Source: Paragonimus skrjabini miyazakii
Lineage: Eukaryota; Platyhelminthes; Trematoda; Plagiorchiida; Troglotrematidae
Direction of reading: 5' to 3'
NCBI GenBank assembly: GCA_014338405.1
Contig: JTDE01000306.1
Span: forward strand, 190,163 to 254,162
DNA length: 64,000 bases
The position numbers were made by a program, and so were the translations under genes. The notes beneath the pieces were generated by a model. The model was not told the origin of the DNA, searched no databases, and saw only the letters and a program-made list of their open reading frames with translations. Shown here piece by piece: positions 14,401-29,871 of the stretch; within the stretch, counting starts at the first letter, position 1, and each line of letters opens with the position of its first letter.

Positions 14401-17400
14401 CATGGCTATGTTTTCCGAAAGTAAGATCCCCAGTGAGCAATCAAGTGTGTTTTCATCATTCCATTAGGTTCAGTGACATACTCCCTCCAGCCACAACGGA
14501 CATCGTTTTTGCTTATTAGACGAGTTACTTAGGTATCCAAATTATAGAAATATACATTTCTTAAGTATGGCGCTATTCAAGATAAGGCGCCCGCTTGACC
14601 TAGTCTACCAGGGCGAAAGCACCGTAAATGTGGCGGAACCAGATTGACGTAATATTGCAGTAGATATTCGGCAAAACTGAGGACCCATGATCATAACATC
14701 GAAGCTGTGCAGCAGGTTTGAAAATCATGCTAAAGAATTTTATGCAAGCCGTGTTCACACAAGTTTAGACATTAGTTCCAACTATAAAACTGATATGGTC
14801 AGGGCACAATTTCAGGAGTTCATTTTACTTTTTGCAACCTAAAGAATAAGTTTTTACATAATTTGACAGATCTGCATATTTGGGAAGTTAAACCTGTAGT
14901 CACTCTTCATGGAAACCATCATCCCAGGAAAATCCTACCATAATCCTGTATAACAATGGTCCGTACGTCCATGTTATCATCATTTTCATGATATTCACGG
15001 TAGACCCTTTGCCGTTCTCAATAAACTACCGCTTGTATTGCTCGGATCGGACATGGTCGACGAATACGGGTATTGTTGTCATGGTGCTTTTGCGTCCGCT
15101 ATACAACACTTATGTAAAACATACTTATCTGAGAACAACACCCGATGCTGATTGACCCGTATGGTAGATTAAACCAGCATAAATACTTCCCCATTTCATG
15201 ATCAGTTGTCAACTCTGACCAATTTAAAAACATAAGCACTGTACGATCCCGAGAAACGAACAAGTTTTTCTGGTCGCTGATGCTTATTTTGGAACTGATT
15301 GTCCGATTGTCTATGTTTCCATGTTTTTCAGTGATTCATAGATTCTTTTCACATATATTAATGATTACTCGCAAGCGAGTATGGTTAAATCTCTGCAAAT
15401 AATATTTCAGTCTATTCTAGTGTGAGATCAGTGGCACAATAATCAACAAGGTTAACTTATGAAACTGTGGTCATATTTCCAATCTCAGCTGTGGCAAAGA
15501 TAGACATTATCGGAGAGCCCTACTATAGACACGACTGGAATATGGTGCTTCTTTTGTAATGGGCTGACCAAACAGTCTATAGGGATGCGACAGCCGCAGT
15601 CAGTTACAAGTTATGTGCATTTTATATTGACTGACGCGTTGGTTGGTTTAAATTGAGCATCACTGTGCAAATTACACCTTCTATAGTTTACTAAACTTTC
15701 AGCGGGTTCTGTCGTAGTGCCACATTAGACTAGTGTTTCGTTGCAGTTTGAAGCCATTAGTGTCAGGATCTAAACTCCACTTCCCTTCTTTGTACGATAC
15801 CCATGCTGATCCCTGTGGCATTTACTTTACAGTATCTTAGTCACCCGCAAAATGGCCACTTTCCTGAAATTTGTGATGTTTAACTTACAGTCTGTGAAAA
15901 GCAGTTCTGGTCGTATCTATCCTGAACTCACATTTTCGTTTCATAAACCCTTCAAGTTCGATGGTATAACATAATGAACATTACACAGGGTGGATGTTGA
16001 GGTTCAATGGATTACTTGTTCATCACGGAAAAATTGGAACTGAAGTTACATTCTAATTGGAAGCACTTTGTTCCAGGTAACGCAAAACCATTTGTAAAGA
16101 AGATAAACAATTCTTCTCTTAAAACTAAACGAGAAAACTAGGTTCTAATAAGCCCCTTAGTCTGATGACGGCCAGATTTTTTATCTTCCTGAAGGTTTCT
16201 ATTGGAACATTACAAATATCCAGTGTGAAACTCAGCTTAGAAATGATAATCAAAAGCAACCCACTGTTTGGGGCTCAAAAAATGAATCACACGCTAATCC
16301 ATGGAGGTTTATATTTGTTAGTCTCTTGGCTGATTCTGCATCGGACTGTCTGAACATTTTATCTAGACAGTTCTATAGAGGATCTGTGAGTCTTCTGCCA
16401 CTTCCATTATGGTAAATGCTGTAGATCTTGAGTTAGAACGTGTGTTCCAAATAAGTGTGAAATTACCAGATATTTGAAACAGTTGGAAATTTGGAATACA
16501 GTGGGAGAAAATTGCTGTTGAATGCAACGTCTGAGATATTTTCATGCAATTCACAGTAGCGCTTGTACTTTCTGATGTCTGAGATCAGGATAGTTTTGGA
16601 AAAGTTCTCAGAATAAACCCATCAATTAAGTTAACAGAACTCAGGTCAGGAAAAAGTGCTTTTGTATTATACTTCATATATATATGCATTTGTACGTGTG
16701 GAAGCTTGACATGTAAAATCGGGAATTGATTTCTGGTTAAAGTAAATAATGTCTTTCGGTTTTTACGTGATTATTTATTTCATCCTAGTTTAATACCTAC
16801 ATGTGTTAATGGTTACACGATCGTTAAATTTAATCAGTTTCTGTAGTTCGAAAAATTATTATTTGCGAAACTGCGGGCAGTTTATAAACTGAAGATTTTC
16901 CTCTGCGCTTAGAACTGCACATGTATCGCTTAGATGCATTACTTATTCTGTATGTCACCATCTTTTGCTAACTTGTCGAGTCATCCTTGGCAGTATGTTT
17001 CCGGTCTAAGAATTGCCTTAGTGAGCAGAGAGAATTGGTCGATAAGTGTAGAATTGTATTTGTCCTATGGGGCGAAACAGTTTGCCAAAGGGCATTAAAG
17101 AAACAATAAAAATATTTAGGTGGCAACGGAAGTTAATTAGGAGCGTGGCTGTTACTTTTGAACCAAAGCCTTTGAAAGTCAGTCCATCGTTAGAAAATAA
17201 GTTCTCAACTCGACAGTCTGGTATAAATTTGAAGGTTGTTATTAAGTACTTATTAATCAAATTATCTCAACGAAATATCCATCACCTGTTTCTCATCCTG
17301 CCCCAAAGGCATGTTCATGAAACGTCTTGCAAGGTGACAAAGAAATAGTTAATGTTTTCACCCTTAACATCGCAAAAACGAGCACAACCCGTGGTTATTG

Positions 17401-18400
17401 GCAACTTTCATCAATGCCAGTGTGCTCAATCTGTGTATGAGTTTACTAATTCAAACGGTTTACTAAAGCATTCGATGGAAAATGGAGAAAAAATGCATAT
17501 CACAAGGATTGCAACACCAGCTTAGAAGATACGGCAAAATTTTCACTGTTTGAAACCGACTAGCCAATCTACTTCTTCTCGTCGCTTAAGCAATTCTCCG
17601 TAGAAGTTCTGCAATTGTTTGTTTGGAGGCAAACTTGGCAACTTGCACTTGAGGCGACTGGGAATCTGTATAGGTTGGATGCACCGAATTAAATGTTGCA
17701 TATCATCTTCTGTCGTAGTGAATTAACAGCACGGACTAATCCACTTGAATTGGCGTCTTTGCCTTCCATGATAATTTTTTATAAAGATGAATATTTTCTC
17801 ACAGAAGTCTACAACTTTGGCAATCAGACATTCCTGTAGATTTTTTAAGAACAAAAGTGTTTTCAGACGAACTTCATGAGTACAGAATCTAAATATTCAC
17901 TTTGCAAACGGTCATTTGTAATAAGCACTGTATAAAAAGGTTGAAAAATTTAGCTGTTGTTGCAAGAAGGAACGGAGTTGACACACTTCTAAACTGCCAC
18001 TTAAGGTGAAACTGTCCTGATTCAGTTGCACCTGATGACAGTACACTTGTGGTTTGTATTAATTGTTTATTCATTCGTAATTAGCCTATAACTTTTAGAT
18101 TGCTTTGGGACGCTTCTGCGGTTAGCAGCTGTTTAACGGTATACAGTTGTAGTAAGAACAAAGAATATATAGTTCCGAGGTGCTTTGCAAAATTAGTTTT
18201 TCTAGAAAACTAATCATCAATAGCTTGATCGGGAACCGGTCTCCAGCCAATAAAACTGTCACCAAACTGTGTATTGGTACCTGCTTTACAGTCGACCAAT
18301 TGTAAGTTGTTCAATTCGACGAAAGTCTGTTGGAGATCAACGGCCTGTCACATATTTTTTCTGTGAATGAAGCTAAGTCAATATAAAGCTCGTTTTCACT
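2411..18400. other. Long AT-rich non-coding stretch
   Basis: Sixteen kilobases in which I find no protein family, RNA gene or mobile element. All open frames are below about 100 codons, lack recognisable motifs and are often matched by a similar frame on the opposite strand. This is consistent with intergenic DNA, or with introns and distal exons of the minus-strand gene whose first visible coding exon lies at 29,878-31,575. I could not scan every possible short exon by eye. Confidence 0.45.
5241..5270. repeat. Three-copy GACTGTTCA micro-repeat
   Basis: The 9-base unit GACTGTTCA occurs at 5,241-5,249, 5,250-5,258 and 5,262-5,270. It is a short tandem repeat with no evident function. Confidence 0.8.
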
Positions 18401-19420
18401 CTATTACTACAGGTGTTTGATCACACGCTTACGCTTGTCTTTAATACTTTATTTACTGGAGAACGAAAGGTACTCATCTAGGTGCTCACCAGTTAGTCAA
18501 TCCATTCATCATTTAAACGACCATACTCACTCAGTTTCCTGTCGGAACCGCTCGCACAAATTGAAGGCTAGGGAAGGAAAACCGCATGGGGTCAAGGGTG
18601 GTTCTTTATGAAGTTGATCAGACCACTAGGCGACATGGTATGGGGTGGAGTGTATGTGGTGGTAATCCACTTGAGCTTTCGTGGAATGGGTTTAATGAAG
18701 TGTCTTGAATACTTCTCTTGGACTTTCATCAGACATTTTACACACATACAAACACCCAAAAAACGTCACCTACAGGCAATCATCCATTCATTCTCACCGC
18801 CAGTAAATTGTTTACTCGAAATTGGTCCATGCATAAAAATATGAAGAAAACTTTAATACCGAGAAAATTGAAAGAACGCTTCTTCCGCGCATGCAAACCA
18901 CATTCAGTTGCCGGTCTACATACATTCACATCTATACGCGCACATACAGCTTGATATATGGATGTATACAAATATACGGAACGCAGAGGATGGGGAGGTG
19001 GTGCGGAAGAAAATTTCCCACTTACATGCCTCACACACGCTGAACCAGGTTCGGTGAATGATTGAGTGAGTGACCGATCAACCGACGGACCGAGCAAGAA
19101 ACCCAGTCAACAAACTGACAACAAATTGGATCCTTGTTGGCAAACGTGCAGGAGTCGTGACCGGCGAGCAGTTTGTAGCTCGAATGTGCGTCTAAGTGAG
19201 AGGAGAAGCTCGACAGACGACAGGGGGACGTTTACGTCTATACTGTGACAGCGATGCAAGCGGTGATGAAGATGATGATGATGTGGGTGGAGCGTTAGTG
19301 GACTGTGTGGGTTGATAAATGAGGACAAGCATGTTGTGCGACCCGTGATTGAGTTAGCCTGTGATTACAGGCAACTTAAGTAGGGAAGGCAATGCTACAC
19401 AAGTTACTGTCGGTCTATAG
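18401..19420. other. CpG-richer patch with CA- and GAT-rich runs
   Basis: This kilobase has more CpG and simple-sequence character than the DNA around it, including ACACAT-rich runs near 18,735-18,760 and a GAT-repeat tract near 19,266-19,282. Both strands contain frames of 60-105 codons with low-complexity composition. It could be an untranslated first exon or a regulatory island, but nothing in it is diagnostic. Confidence 0.2.
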
Positions 19421-22400
19421 TTATATTTTCTAAAATGAGGCATGGTCCAGTGAACTCGAGAGTAGTTCTTTTCCTAACCGTAGACTCCACATGATTAAAT
19501 TGCGTTGCTGTGGAACATAAATAAAGAGGTGCTTGACAAATAAATGTTCACTTGGCTATTTTCTGTTTGTTAGCTAGCTGTCTGCTGAGATTGTGATCAG
19601 CCTCTGGAGAATTGTTCGGCTCTCTGCCCGTCTCTCTCTCTCGTGGCCGCTGAGAACCTACTTGAATTAGTCTGAGCGTCGACAGTTTCGTTCAAGATGT
19701 GAAGCAGTCAGAATAAATTAATGTGTAAAAACAGGGGCTTCAAATTAGAGAAGTCCACAACTCTTGAGCTGCGTAAAATACCAGTAACTAAGAAAAATGA
19801 AATGTTGCACAGTTTGAGTGATCTAATTCCACCGCTGGTATCGTAAAGGGTATCCAAGTATTCCTTATTCATGTGTCCCGTTTTTATATGCATCAACAGA
19901 ATTTAATGCAAACCACAAATTTCCATAGGTTTGCGGTGCTGATGAAATTAAACAGCCAGTAATTAGCCAGACTGTCACATGCCCACTGTGATAACTGGTG
20001 AGGGATAATCGGGGTTCTAGATAGTCGCAGTTGGAGTAGCGCTCATATTTTGACAACTGTTCTTTATTCCCATACGTCTCAAAATCGCCATGCATCAGGT
20101 ATTCAGCTTGAGTCTCACACTTGCAAAAACCATCAGTTGTGGCCACAGAACAATATGTGGGGATTTTATCATCTTTCCCGTACTTGTGAAGTTAAGATAA
20201 GGAAACTTCATGGATGTAGCTGAATATACACGAACAGGAGCGAGCATGTCTAGGGTTGTCTGGTTGTTTACGACTCAGACAACTTAACTCACAGATCACC
20301 TTTGACGGGTAGCCTGGCAGTAAACAGTTCTCACCCCGGTTGTGATCAGCCACCTCAGTAATGTGGTTCTAGTTGAGCTTTTGAATAACAGTGAGTATCT
20401 AACACCTTAGAAATGCATCGGCCAACTTGTTGATAAAACCTATCTTTATTGTATAATGACACTTTGTGACAAGGAAATGGATTCATAGTTAAAGAAGACA
20501 AAATGTTTATCGACAGAAATGCGTGTCGAGTGTTTGAAGGCTCAGGGTGTGCTGTATGACAGTCGTAGTTCTGTTGTGAAAAGCGGTGGAGGATTTCTGG
20601 TGATAAAAATGGAACACCACACATTCTATCTCAGCTTTATCATGCGCGCAGACATTTCGTCCATCTGATTACAAGAAGAAGCGCCATACTCGTATTTTGC
20701 TCTCAATGAGGCTCGTCTATAATGAACATTCTTGCCACGGTTCGGACTAGAATTCCGAACAGCCTTTCATAAGGTCACCTTGTTGATCACTGCACCATTA
20801 ACCTCACATTATACACGACTGAATTATCATATGACAGCAATGCGTCTTGTTAACTTATGAATAATGAACAATAATCGAACTATTGATGGTTGTGGTTTCA
20901 ACTTCTAGAGGAGAATCTATTATTGGACCATCTGTTGAAACTAACATGAAAGTTACATTATCTTGTCTTCAGACGATTGAAAAATCCGAGAATCCTTCAC
21001 AGTCTGAGTGTTTGCACATGGTAATTCAGTCATGGTGAGTTTGAGGATAATAGCGCAGTGATCACCACTTAAAATCCTAGCTGACGTTCAACTGCTGATA
21101 AGGATATGATTAACCGTAGTAACAGCGAAATTCGTGACTAGAGTCTATTTGATTACGTACTTTGTTACGTAAATAATAACAAAGGGAAGTTAAACTGTAT
21201 ATAACGGATTAAATTATTTTTTAGATTACAGCAAGCGTGACGTATATGCGTTCATGCTTATTATTCGAATGAGGTTAGTCAGGTCTGTATTCATTTTCTG
21301 TTAACAAGGCAACTCTGCTGCGTTTGCTTCCGTTGTTTCTTTCAGGTCAGCTTATGTGTCTTATTCATTACACAACCAGATCACACACGCGGTAACTGCC
21401 ACAAGTGTACCGGTAATATACAAACAAAACAGAACAATACACGGGCCACGATACTGGTTTTAAGCATTTAATGTGTCCTCAATAAAACTGTGAAATCTTT
21501 TGTTATACAAGTTGACCTGGACATATTCGCGAATGCTTGTGCTAGCTTTGGTAATACACAATTGTTGTTCGAACACTATACAAAGTTACACAAATAGCAG
21601 CTCTTTTACTTATCCGAATGGCTGTGCTGACGTATCTAATGACCTAAAGACTCAGCCATACATGTTAACAGATTACGTTGCTAAGCATGCATAATACTAT
21701 TTTTGTGACATAAGAAAGCTGTATTGTTTGCCTTGTACAAACAGATGTGAACGTTTTGCCCGCATTTACTCTGTGCATTTTGGATATTACGGTGGGGCGC
21801 CCGTGACAACCAGGTGATAGGTCATGAGGCCAATTATGTTAGAACGTTCCAAAACATTCGTCTGTGTCAAATTACTAACTAATTATCCTAGCGTTACCTT
21901 GAGAAACAATGCATTGTTGAGTTAGCAATGATCGAACTGATAAATGTGTAATTAATGTGCATACCTTTACCGTTTGCGCAATCTCTGACATCGAAAATTC
22001 GAAGGTACCAGAAGGCATAATGCACGAACATACACTTGCTTATGTTAATCAATTGATTTAACGATAATTGTAATCTTCGTGCCGAAAATGTCGTTTACTT
22101 TGCAATTCCAAAGAGACATTCGACACAAAACTAACCTAGTGCTGCAGTTAATGACAGACTTATCTGCAGGAACTTACATTCACAATTTTGTATAAATTAG
22201 ATGATAAACTGATTGCAAGCCGAACTAAGAGTGATAGCTGATCATTAACACTTATTTTAATACGGGATGCTCACTCTTCTCTGAACACAGTTTGGCACAA
22301 ACAGACACTGTTTTTAATAAGATATAACTAGCAATGGTCCTCACTATTGCAGAAGACCCTACTGAACGAGATAGTATTACATGACCGTAACTTAATAAGG

Positions 22401-25400
22401 ATGTCCACATAATCTTGTCAAGCGTTGACACACATATCCCGGATTATGAAAGCTAGCTATCATCAGAGCGGTTCAGAATCACCCATGGCGCGTGTAGAAT
22501 AAAGCCGAGTTGGTTGACGCTCAGGATTTATGTGAGCATCGTTGCACATACACTCACAGTCACGATAGCAGTATGTAATGCAGCCCAGGCAACAATAATT
22601 CATGAAGACCAGATTGACTGTCGCATGCCGTTTGGTGCAATATTTTTTGAATTATATGTCACTTTCATTTGATATCACAACACGATTGAGAAAGAATGTA
22701 CGTGTCGACCAAGCTCTTCCGGTTTATAGAGTTAACGACAACTGGCAGTCGAGATATGTTGGTGAGGATGACACGCTATGACTTCAATAAGGAAGTTAGT
22801 TTATATATCCAAATATTCCGTTTGACTGTCAATGCGACAACGCAGTAAATATGTCTTTAGTCTCGTGGTTCTATGGGGAAGATAAAGTTTAGCCAATTGT
22901 ATATAAAGATATATACGCGTACAACATAACCTTTGAAAGCAAATCAAATTAAGTTAAATTTGATAAAATTATTAAACATACTATTTGTTGGAGCGTGAAT
23001 TTAACAAAAGAACGATTGATCTTTGTAGGTTTAAAACTACGTTCTCAGTATTGTATTCTCTGTTATTATTGTACAACGCGAAATCTACGTATTACCACAT
23101 TCAACGCTGAATCCACAGAGTAATTTATCATTCAGTGTAATGCGAAACCTATTTTACTATAGACCGATAAACCGTTTTTATGTATAAACTGGAGTAAATC
23201 AAAATAACGTACGATTTCCTCTCAGCGATTAAAATTATTTTGAACTGGTTGGTGCACATTCAAACGTATCATTTATAATGAGGAAAGGTACACTGGCCTC
23301 GATGTATCTTAACGGATAGAACTAAGTGAACAATTAGAAACACTGTTTGGAAATCAAATTGTAATGATACATAAAGCTGACAAGTTAGTGTTTACATATC
23401 AGATGATTTTGTAAACTGAATACCACGATCAAAAACACCGCACCCTGGTTTTGTTCAATTTAAAATACTTCACTAATGCATTTTCTTCCTACATTGAGGG
23501 TGTGATTCTCCGGTCACAGTCTCGTGAACTATTATGCCCCGTTTGAAGTATGCTGACTGAAAATTTCGTCTGATAATGAAAAGTAAGATACACCCTCCAG
23601 TATTCGCTAATACATATTTTCTTGCAAAAAACAATTATGCTGACTTACTTTCACAGCTGAAAATAACCACGTACCCTCGGAATAATAACACAATTGGTCA
23701 GATATCCTAGATTTGGATGAGTCTTTTGAGCACACAAATGTTTGAATAAAACGAATGCTAAAGCTGTATTGTGCTTCACGTTTCCAACATAATAAATTGT
23801 CCCATGCAAGCCGTTGGCTGAAAGGTTTGCTGGCAGCGGCTGCCCTTTATACTCTCGTAGATCTATTCCAAACTCTGTTCAGCCTTGCACCAGGATTTAC
23901 ATTCGTGTTCATACAGGCCCTCTCCTACTAATACTTGCATTCACTGATTATTTAATTAAACCTAGTTCTAATGAATCACCATCCAACTTTGCAAGGACTT
24001 ACCGAATTTTTCAGTATACAACAGTGTGAATATTTCTGGTCACTCTTTAGCACCTCATTAAATTGACAACCTAATGATTATCGTTTCAACTCAACCAACT
24101 AGCACTTTCACTGGTAACGGTAATTCGTTGTTATGCTGTTAAAGATGCATTTTTTGTGATAATAGAAATTCAGTCTTCTAGGGTGATTAGTGCAAATTCA
24201 TTGCTCGACCTGATCGTATAATTCTGTTCAGTAAGCTATAAAATGTTGTTACCTATGTGAATAAGTATAAGAAGTGAAATGAAAATCGATGTTGTGCAAG
24301 AATAGCATTGTTTTATACTACTCATAAAGCTGGACAAATTTGTGTTGGTTGAAGTCTGTCTACGGAATTGAGACTGTACAGATTTTCTTGCTCTCTGTCT
24401 TACTTGATAGCTTAAACCCGTAAGTTCGGTGAGCATTAATGTTGGAAAACGAATCTGCATGTCAAGCTTAGGACTAGAGTCAACTGGCAAATACACGGGA
24501 CTTTAGATTGGTGAGATATGTATATTAATGTTTGAGACGTGTTACCCAAACAAAGCAACCCAGATATGTTTGGTTGATAACCAGGCTTGTTTTAAGTGGA
24601 AAATGAGGACTTCATTGCAAAGAATTGTTGAAGTATACATGGGTGCAAGTATTAGCCATCACCGTTGTATAAAATTTCATAATCGGTACAGGAAAGGGGA
24701 TTTCACCTGTTTACGATGTAAGATGTCAAATCTGGTCAACTGGAAATGTGTGGCATATATTATGATAAGTTGGCGTGTTAGGATCAAACTGGCAATATTT
24801 GCGAGTTTTATTTACCTGTGTTATGAAAACTATGAACTATGTGTTTTGGATCCCGATGGATTCATGTGCAACAAAATAAAGCTTCAACTATTAAGATGAC
24901 AAAGTTCTGTAGCGCGCGAACGAGTCAGGCTAACTATGTTGTCTGAATAGAGGTATGCCTTGGTCGATATAACAAAAAACGTTTTTCTTATTCAGAAGAA
25001 GAGGACTGTGAGATAACTTTCCATTTAATGAGTTCTCCTCATTCACAATCATTTCACCGATCAGGGATTTTTACGTTAAACCAACAAAGTGAAAAATCAG
25101 TTGGGCTGGAACATTAAAGCTCTTCTGTTTAAGTAAGTCTCACATGGGTAAAACCGTCGTAACTGATGTGTAGGTTGTCTCCCAGTGGGTTGACATTCTC
25201 AACCATTAGCAGTTTCTTTGAAGAACTTAAATAATTGCAGTTATTAGTGACATACAGAATATCAGACGAGGTTTCTTTATTTATTTTCACACGTGCATTC
25301 TGGTTGTCTAAGTTCCAGCTGTGAAATCAATTCAAACAATCATTTTTTACGTCCTAAGTGTTCCTCACACAGTAGCTTCTTTCAACGCGTCCAATATAGT

Positions 25401-28400
25401 CGTCTTAAAAGTAACCCAATGATAGTATGAACAATGCAACTTACGCCGCCTGAGGATCTACATTTTTGTGGAAGCAGGAGATGGAGATCGGATTAAAAAT
25501 AACCATAGAGGTGCATGTTTTATCTAACACCGCACCGATTCTTCCAAACGGTACTCGCATTAAGTGACTGCTTTCGAACGGCAGCCATTAAGAACGTTAT
25601 TTTAACTTGAGTAAAAAATCTACTGATAATTACTCAGGAACAGACTATGAATTATTGTCCGAAAACTCTGAATCGTCGAAAATGGGGAAATTACGAATAT
25701 GAGGATATAAAACATGGAGCATACAGCCTTCGTACCGTTGGAACCAGAACTACTAACATCCCGCCACTGGTCACTGCGTATCTCATTAATGGTGAGAAGA
25801 ATTCAGATTACGAATGAGTAAGGAACAAGGCCAATTAATATAAACACTCACTATCCCAACATTCCGAACCTGTAGTGAAGTCTAGGTGGAATCGATTAAA
25901 GTCATCTGCTGCACTAGTAATACGAACCAATGGGTTTATGGTGAGAAAAGCATTGTCTGCTTGGCTGTTACGAAATTCTGCCGAATCTTTTCTGACCTGT
26001 GTTCTTTCTAAGACCACAGTGGTGATAATTCTGGGTTACTAAGAACCAGGGAGACTGACCATTGCTAGGTCATTACCTTGCTCATGTTATTTTTCTTCAG
26101 TATACTATCTCATATTTTCAGTGCACCATGATAGTATTTACTTCAGGAAAGCTGGTGACAGCTAAAGTAGAATGTTAGTTGATGGGATACAACCTCGAAT
26201 AATGTCGACTGCGACATTACTACACATTGGTAAATGTGACCCAATGTATGGCGATTGCACTTGCTTGTCAGCTATGCTGATATTTTCTAGACTGTCAACA
26301 AATTAAATGGTTTCCAATAAACTGCTTCAAAAGTGCAGTTATTGGTGAACCCTAAATAAAATAATACCATTATTGATCAATCGTAGAGTAGTTTGCACTA
26401 ATGTTCTTGGTGTACACTGTTGTAATAAATCATACGCCCAAGGTAAATGTGCCAAAAAGATAGAGTGGTTCAATTTACTCTCAGTAAAAATTAACATGGT
26501 GTAAGAAAACTTGTGAACTTTGACATCTCTTTTTCGATTAAATTAACGATCGTAAATTGGACTTGGAGCAAACATTTCCCATAGTCAGATTTTATGCTCT
26601 CCATCCTTTCTTTAACACTTTCTCTTGTTTACAAATAAAATCGTAGGATATTTAACAGTTCTTAATATTATGACATCCTCGTTCTTTTTAAGGTGTATGT
26701 GAGCGTTTGCAATTATTTCCGCTTTCAATTTTATAAGAAAATGCTATGACGGGCTGCCGTTCTACAAAACACAGAAAGTTGGTATGAGGTCCGTCCAGTT
26801 ATGTTCAGAAATAAGAACTAAGGGAGAAAACTAATCTGCTGAACCCCACCATCAGCATCTGTCCTGAACTTTTGAAAATAATGTAGTGTTAATTGAAATA
26901 TTAGTTCGAGAAATAATGCCTTCAGTTTTAATTGACTGGATACCAACAGTTATAAGGTGTACAACAAATCAGTACAATCAGTCCAAAAACCTGATATTTA
27001 AGAGTGTGCCGACAACACGAGAAATCCATGATATTTTTCACGTGATTGCAAAAACTGTCTCACTTTATCCAAAAGGCTGGTGATGATAATTTATTCAGTA
27101 GAAGCATGCGCTAGGTAATACCTTAAAACTCTTCAATTTTCTCACGACACACTCCTAGGTAACTTTGTACAAACATCGTTAGCTTAACCATGATTGATAG
27201 TAGTTTGCTAATGCGGGCGATTTGAAACTTTCCTGAAAACAGTGATGCTTTGCAGTATGCAACCTGAAAAAGTTTAGCCTAGCTACAACAAAGACCGCAA
27301 GTTCCTTCGCGCTACTTAGGAAATAGGTTTTTCAGAGCCGTGATAGACTTTATTCGCAGAAGACAACATATTCAATCACTTTACGAAACCCAAACAGAAA
27401 AATCGGCAGCTTCACGCTGAGAGGTGATTCAATCATTTCTTACACTTTCACTAATCCCGAAACATGCAAACCAGTCGCAATTTTAGGCTGAACATGTATT
27501 CGTCAAAACAGCTTTGTTTGGAAAATTAAAGGTTAAAAGCTTACGTAATCTCTATGAGTGTTATTTACGGTCTAAAAATGAACTGTCACCTCTGGCGAAA
27601 CCCATAAAAAGTCTCCATGTTGGGAGCAGATTATCAAGCGACTATTGTTTAAATGAAGGTTGTTTGTTTAGCATTTTATTCAACCCAATCTCATATATAT
27701 ATAGAGTCGATAGCTATTCCCTACGGATCGGCATAACGAATGAGTGTGTTATAGTAAAACATCTACACTGCCAGTAACACCTTGAGCGTCTGCCTTGTTT
27801 TATGTGTTACTGCCTAAGTGTCATAAATGCATACTTATCAGGATATCTCAGTCACGCAGTATCAATATATCGAATGCTGAATTAATTTATAATTAATTAT
27901 CTGTGTGTCCCTCCCAGCATTGTAGTAGTAAAATTAGGATGAATATTCCGGTTTAGGAAGCAAGACAAACAAGCCAAAACAAGCTCGAACTCGGTTAGTA
28001 TATATGTTCTTCCTCCATTAGAATGCTTTGATTTTTGTTTAAGTTATTTAAACTAGCAAATACACACTGTTTTTGGTTATTACCTTTATCCGCTGTATTC
28101 CAAAGCTGGTTGAAAAATTTGCATTCTAATTTGGTACCGTAGGGCTTATTACAATAAAATGCAATTTAAAATTTCAGGCCTTGTAATAAGCTTAGCTAAA
28201 AGAGAGCTGGGATTATTCATCTTAGTTTTGAGTGTCGTCGATTCTTCATATGGAATAACAGCGAGAGCAGATAATGTCTTCGCTAACCTGCATCACGTTT
28301 GACGTCAAGAGAAAGTATAATTGTCCCTCAAGTATAGCATGTGCAATGTTCCTATGACACCAATTTCCTACATGCTTTGGGTGTACTGTGCTTTTACACC

Positions 28401-29868
28401 GAACATATTAACAGAATGAGTGCATATAAACTCGCGTCTAGCCTACATTAAGTAAGTACTCAGTTATCTTGGCTGGGTAAAATTTATCCATTTTTTCTTC
28501 TCTTCTGATAGGCTTTTCATCTTTATGAATGAATAATGAATAACCTGCGAGTATTGCATTATTTCTATTTCCATCCAACATAAAAGTGCACCAGAAAAGA
28601 AAACGGCTAGAAACTTTCGAGTACTGTTCTTTAGTTAAAGCTAGCTCAGATGGTGAAGCTGTCTTCTTGAGACGACTGTTAAGAATAACTGGATAATCGC
28701 TTTATATTTTCAGTGTGCTGTGAGTTGGTGTAGAGTAAATAAGACTAGTTAACATTGTTCTAACAACTGTTATATAGCAATATTCATTAGCTAGTTTTGC
28801 ATCCGTTATAACTTAGTCCACTTTTGCTATTTCGTCCCTTCATAAAGTGAATTTTGTCAGTGTCAAGTTTTGTAAGAACAGTGAACATACTATTCCAACA
28901 TGAATAAATTTCCTCGGTTTCTAATTTTGATCAGCGTCCTTAAACTTTTTCAGTAATCCTTGATTCTGTGCGTCAACAAATGTCTACACATTCCCCCTAA
29001 AGGTAGAGGTGTGACCAACTTAAAATGATACGTTTGGTACAAAGTTTGGTACAAAGTTGTTTTACCATGAACAAAACTGTGTAACCGGAATGTTAGGCAG
29101 GCACAACTTTAATTTTTGCTATACTAGGATGATTACTGATTATGTTTAATGATTCAGTGGTGTAATTTTTATATTCATGAAACATCACTCTGCTACTCAC
29201 AAATATACTTGTATTGGTTAACACCGCTTGTTAAAACAATTTCTGTGCGAATATCTTACAAATAATGAGCCACTCTTCTATGCATGACTGCTAACAAACT
29301 GTGACCCTAAACCTGTCCACAAAAATTTACATCCATATTTGCCTCTTTTTTGTGTTAAACGTATACTAGTGACAATACCTAAGTTGTTTAAGCCTAGTAA
29401 AATTCAGCGTACTACGCACCCAGTTCAAAACACATAGGTTAACCCGACCAATAGATGTCGCTTTAAGTTGACACAAATTTTTCAGACTTTATCTGAAATG
29501 GTATTGCTGTTCCTCAGCCGCATGAGTGAGGTTGCTTGTGATGGTATTTGACTTTAGGACAGCTTTTAATCCTATAACCAAATTTGCTTATCTATCAAGA
29601 ACCTACAACTTTTGACTGTTTTAAACATTTTAAAATCAATCCAAATAAATAAAGATTCCTGTAGCATGTACTTCCCAGTTTATAATATATGATGTATTTT
29701 CTAAAGAGTCGTGACGATAGAGTAACAAAGGAAGTTTGTGGCTTTTTATCCCTACAGAGACATAAAACGTCTATAAATATAAAACGATCAATCTCCCTTG
29801 GATAAAAATTTATCATCTCATGTTGGAAAATCAAATATAAGGCAGATAACTTAATTAGAAAGTATTAA
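19421..29868. other. AT-rich non-coding stretch, possibly intronic
   Basis: No family-level coding signal is visible. The longest open frame, 24,528-24,899 on the plus strand, encodes 123 residues rich in Cys and Ile and resembles no family I know. The segment immediately below 29,877 follows a strong minus-strand splice donor, so at least its right end is probably the first visible intron of that gene. A TCTC simple tract lies near 19,630-19,642. Confidence 0.45.
29033..29056. repeat. Two tandem copies of a 12-base unit
   Basis: TTTGGTACAAAG occurs at 29,033-29,044 and again directly at 29,045-29,056. It is a small tandem duplication without obvious role. Confidence 0.85.
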
Positions 29869-29871
29869 TCA

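Noticed and set aside
18718..19097. Open frames on both strands in the CpG-richer patch
   Set aside because: Sequence is low-complexity and repeat-driven, with no splice context or motif. Kept only as a compositional patch.
24528..24899. 123-codon plus-strand open frame as a gene
   Set aside because: Composition is irregular, rich in Cys, Ile and Tyr, with no domain pattern, no splice context and no neighbouring exons. A frame of this length is expected by chance in 30 kb of AT-rich sequence.
29595..29834. 79-codon minus-strand frame just beyond the large exon as its continuation
   Set aside because: It lies after the GTAAGT donor, has intron-like composition and lacks a suitable acceptor before it.
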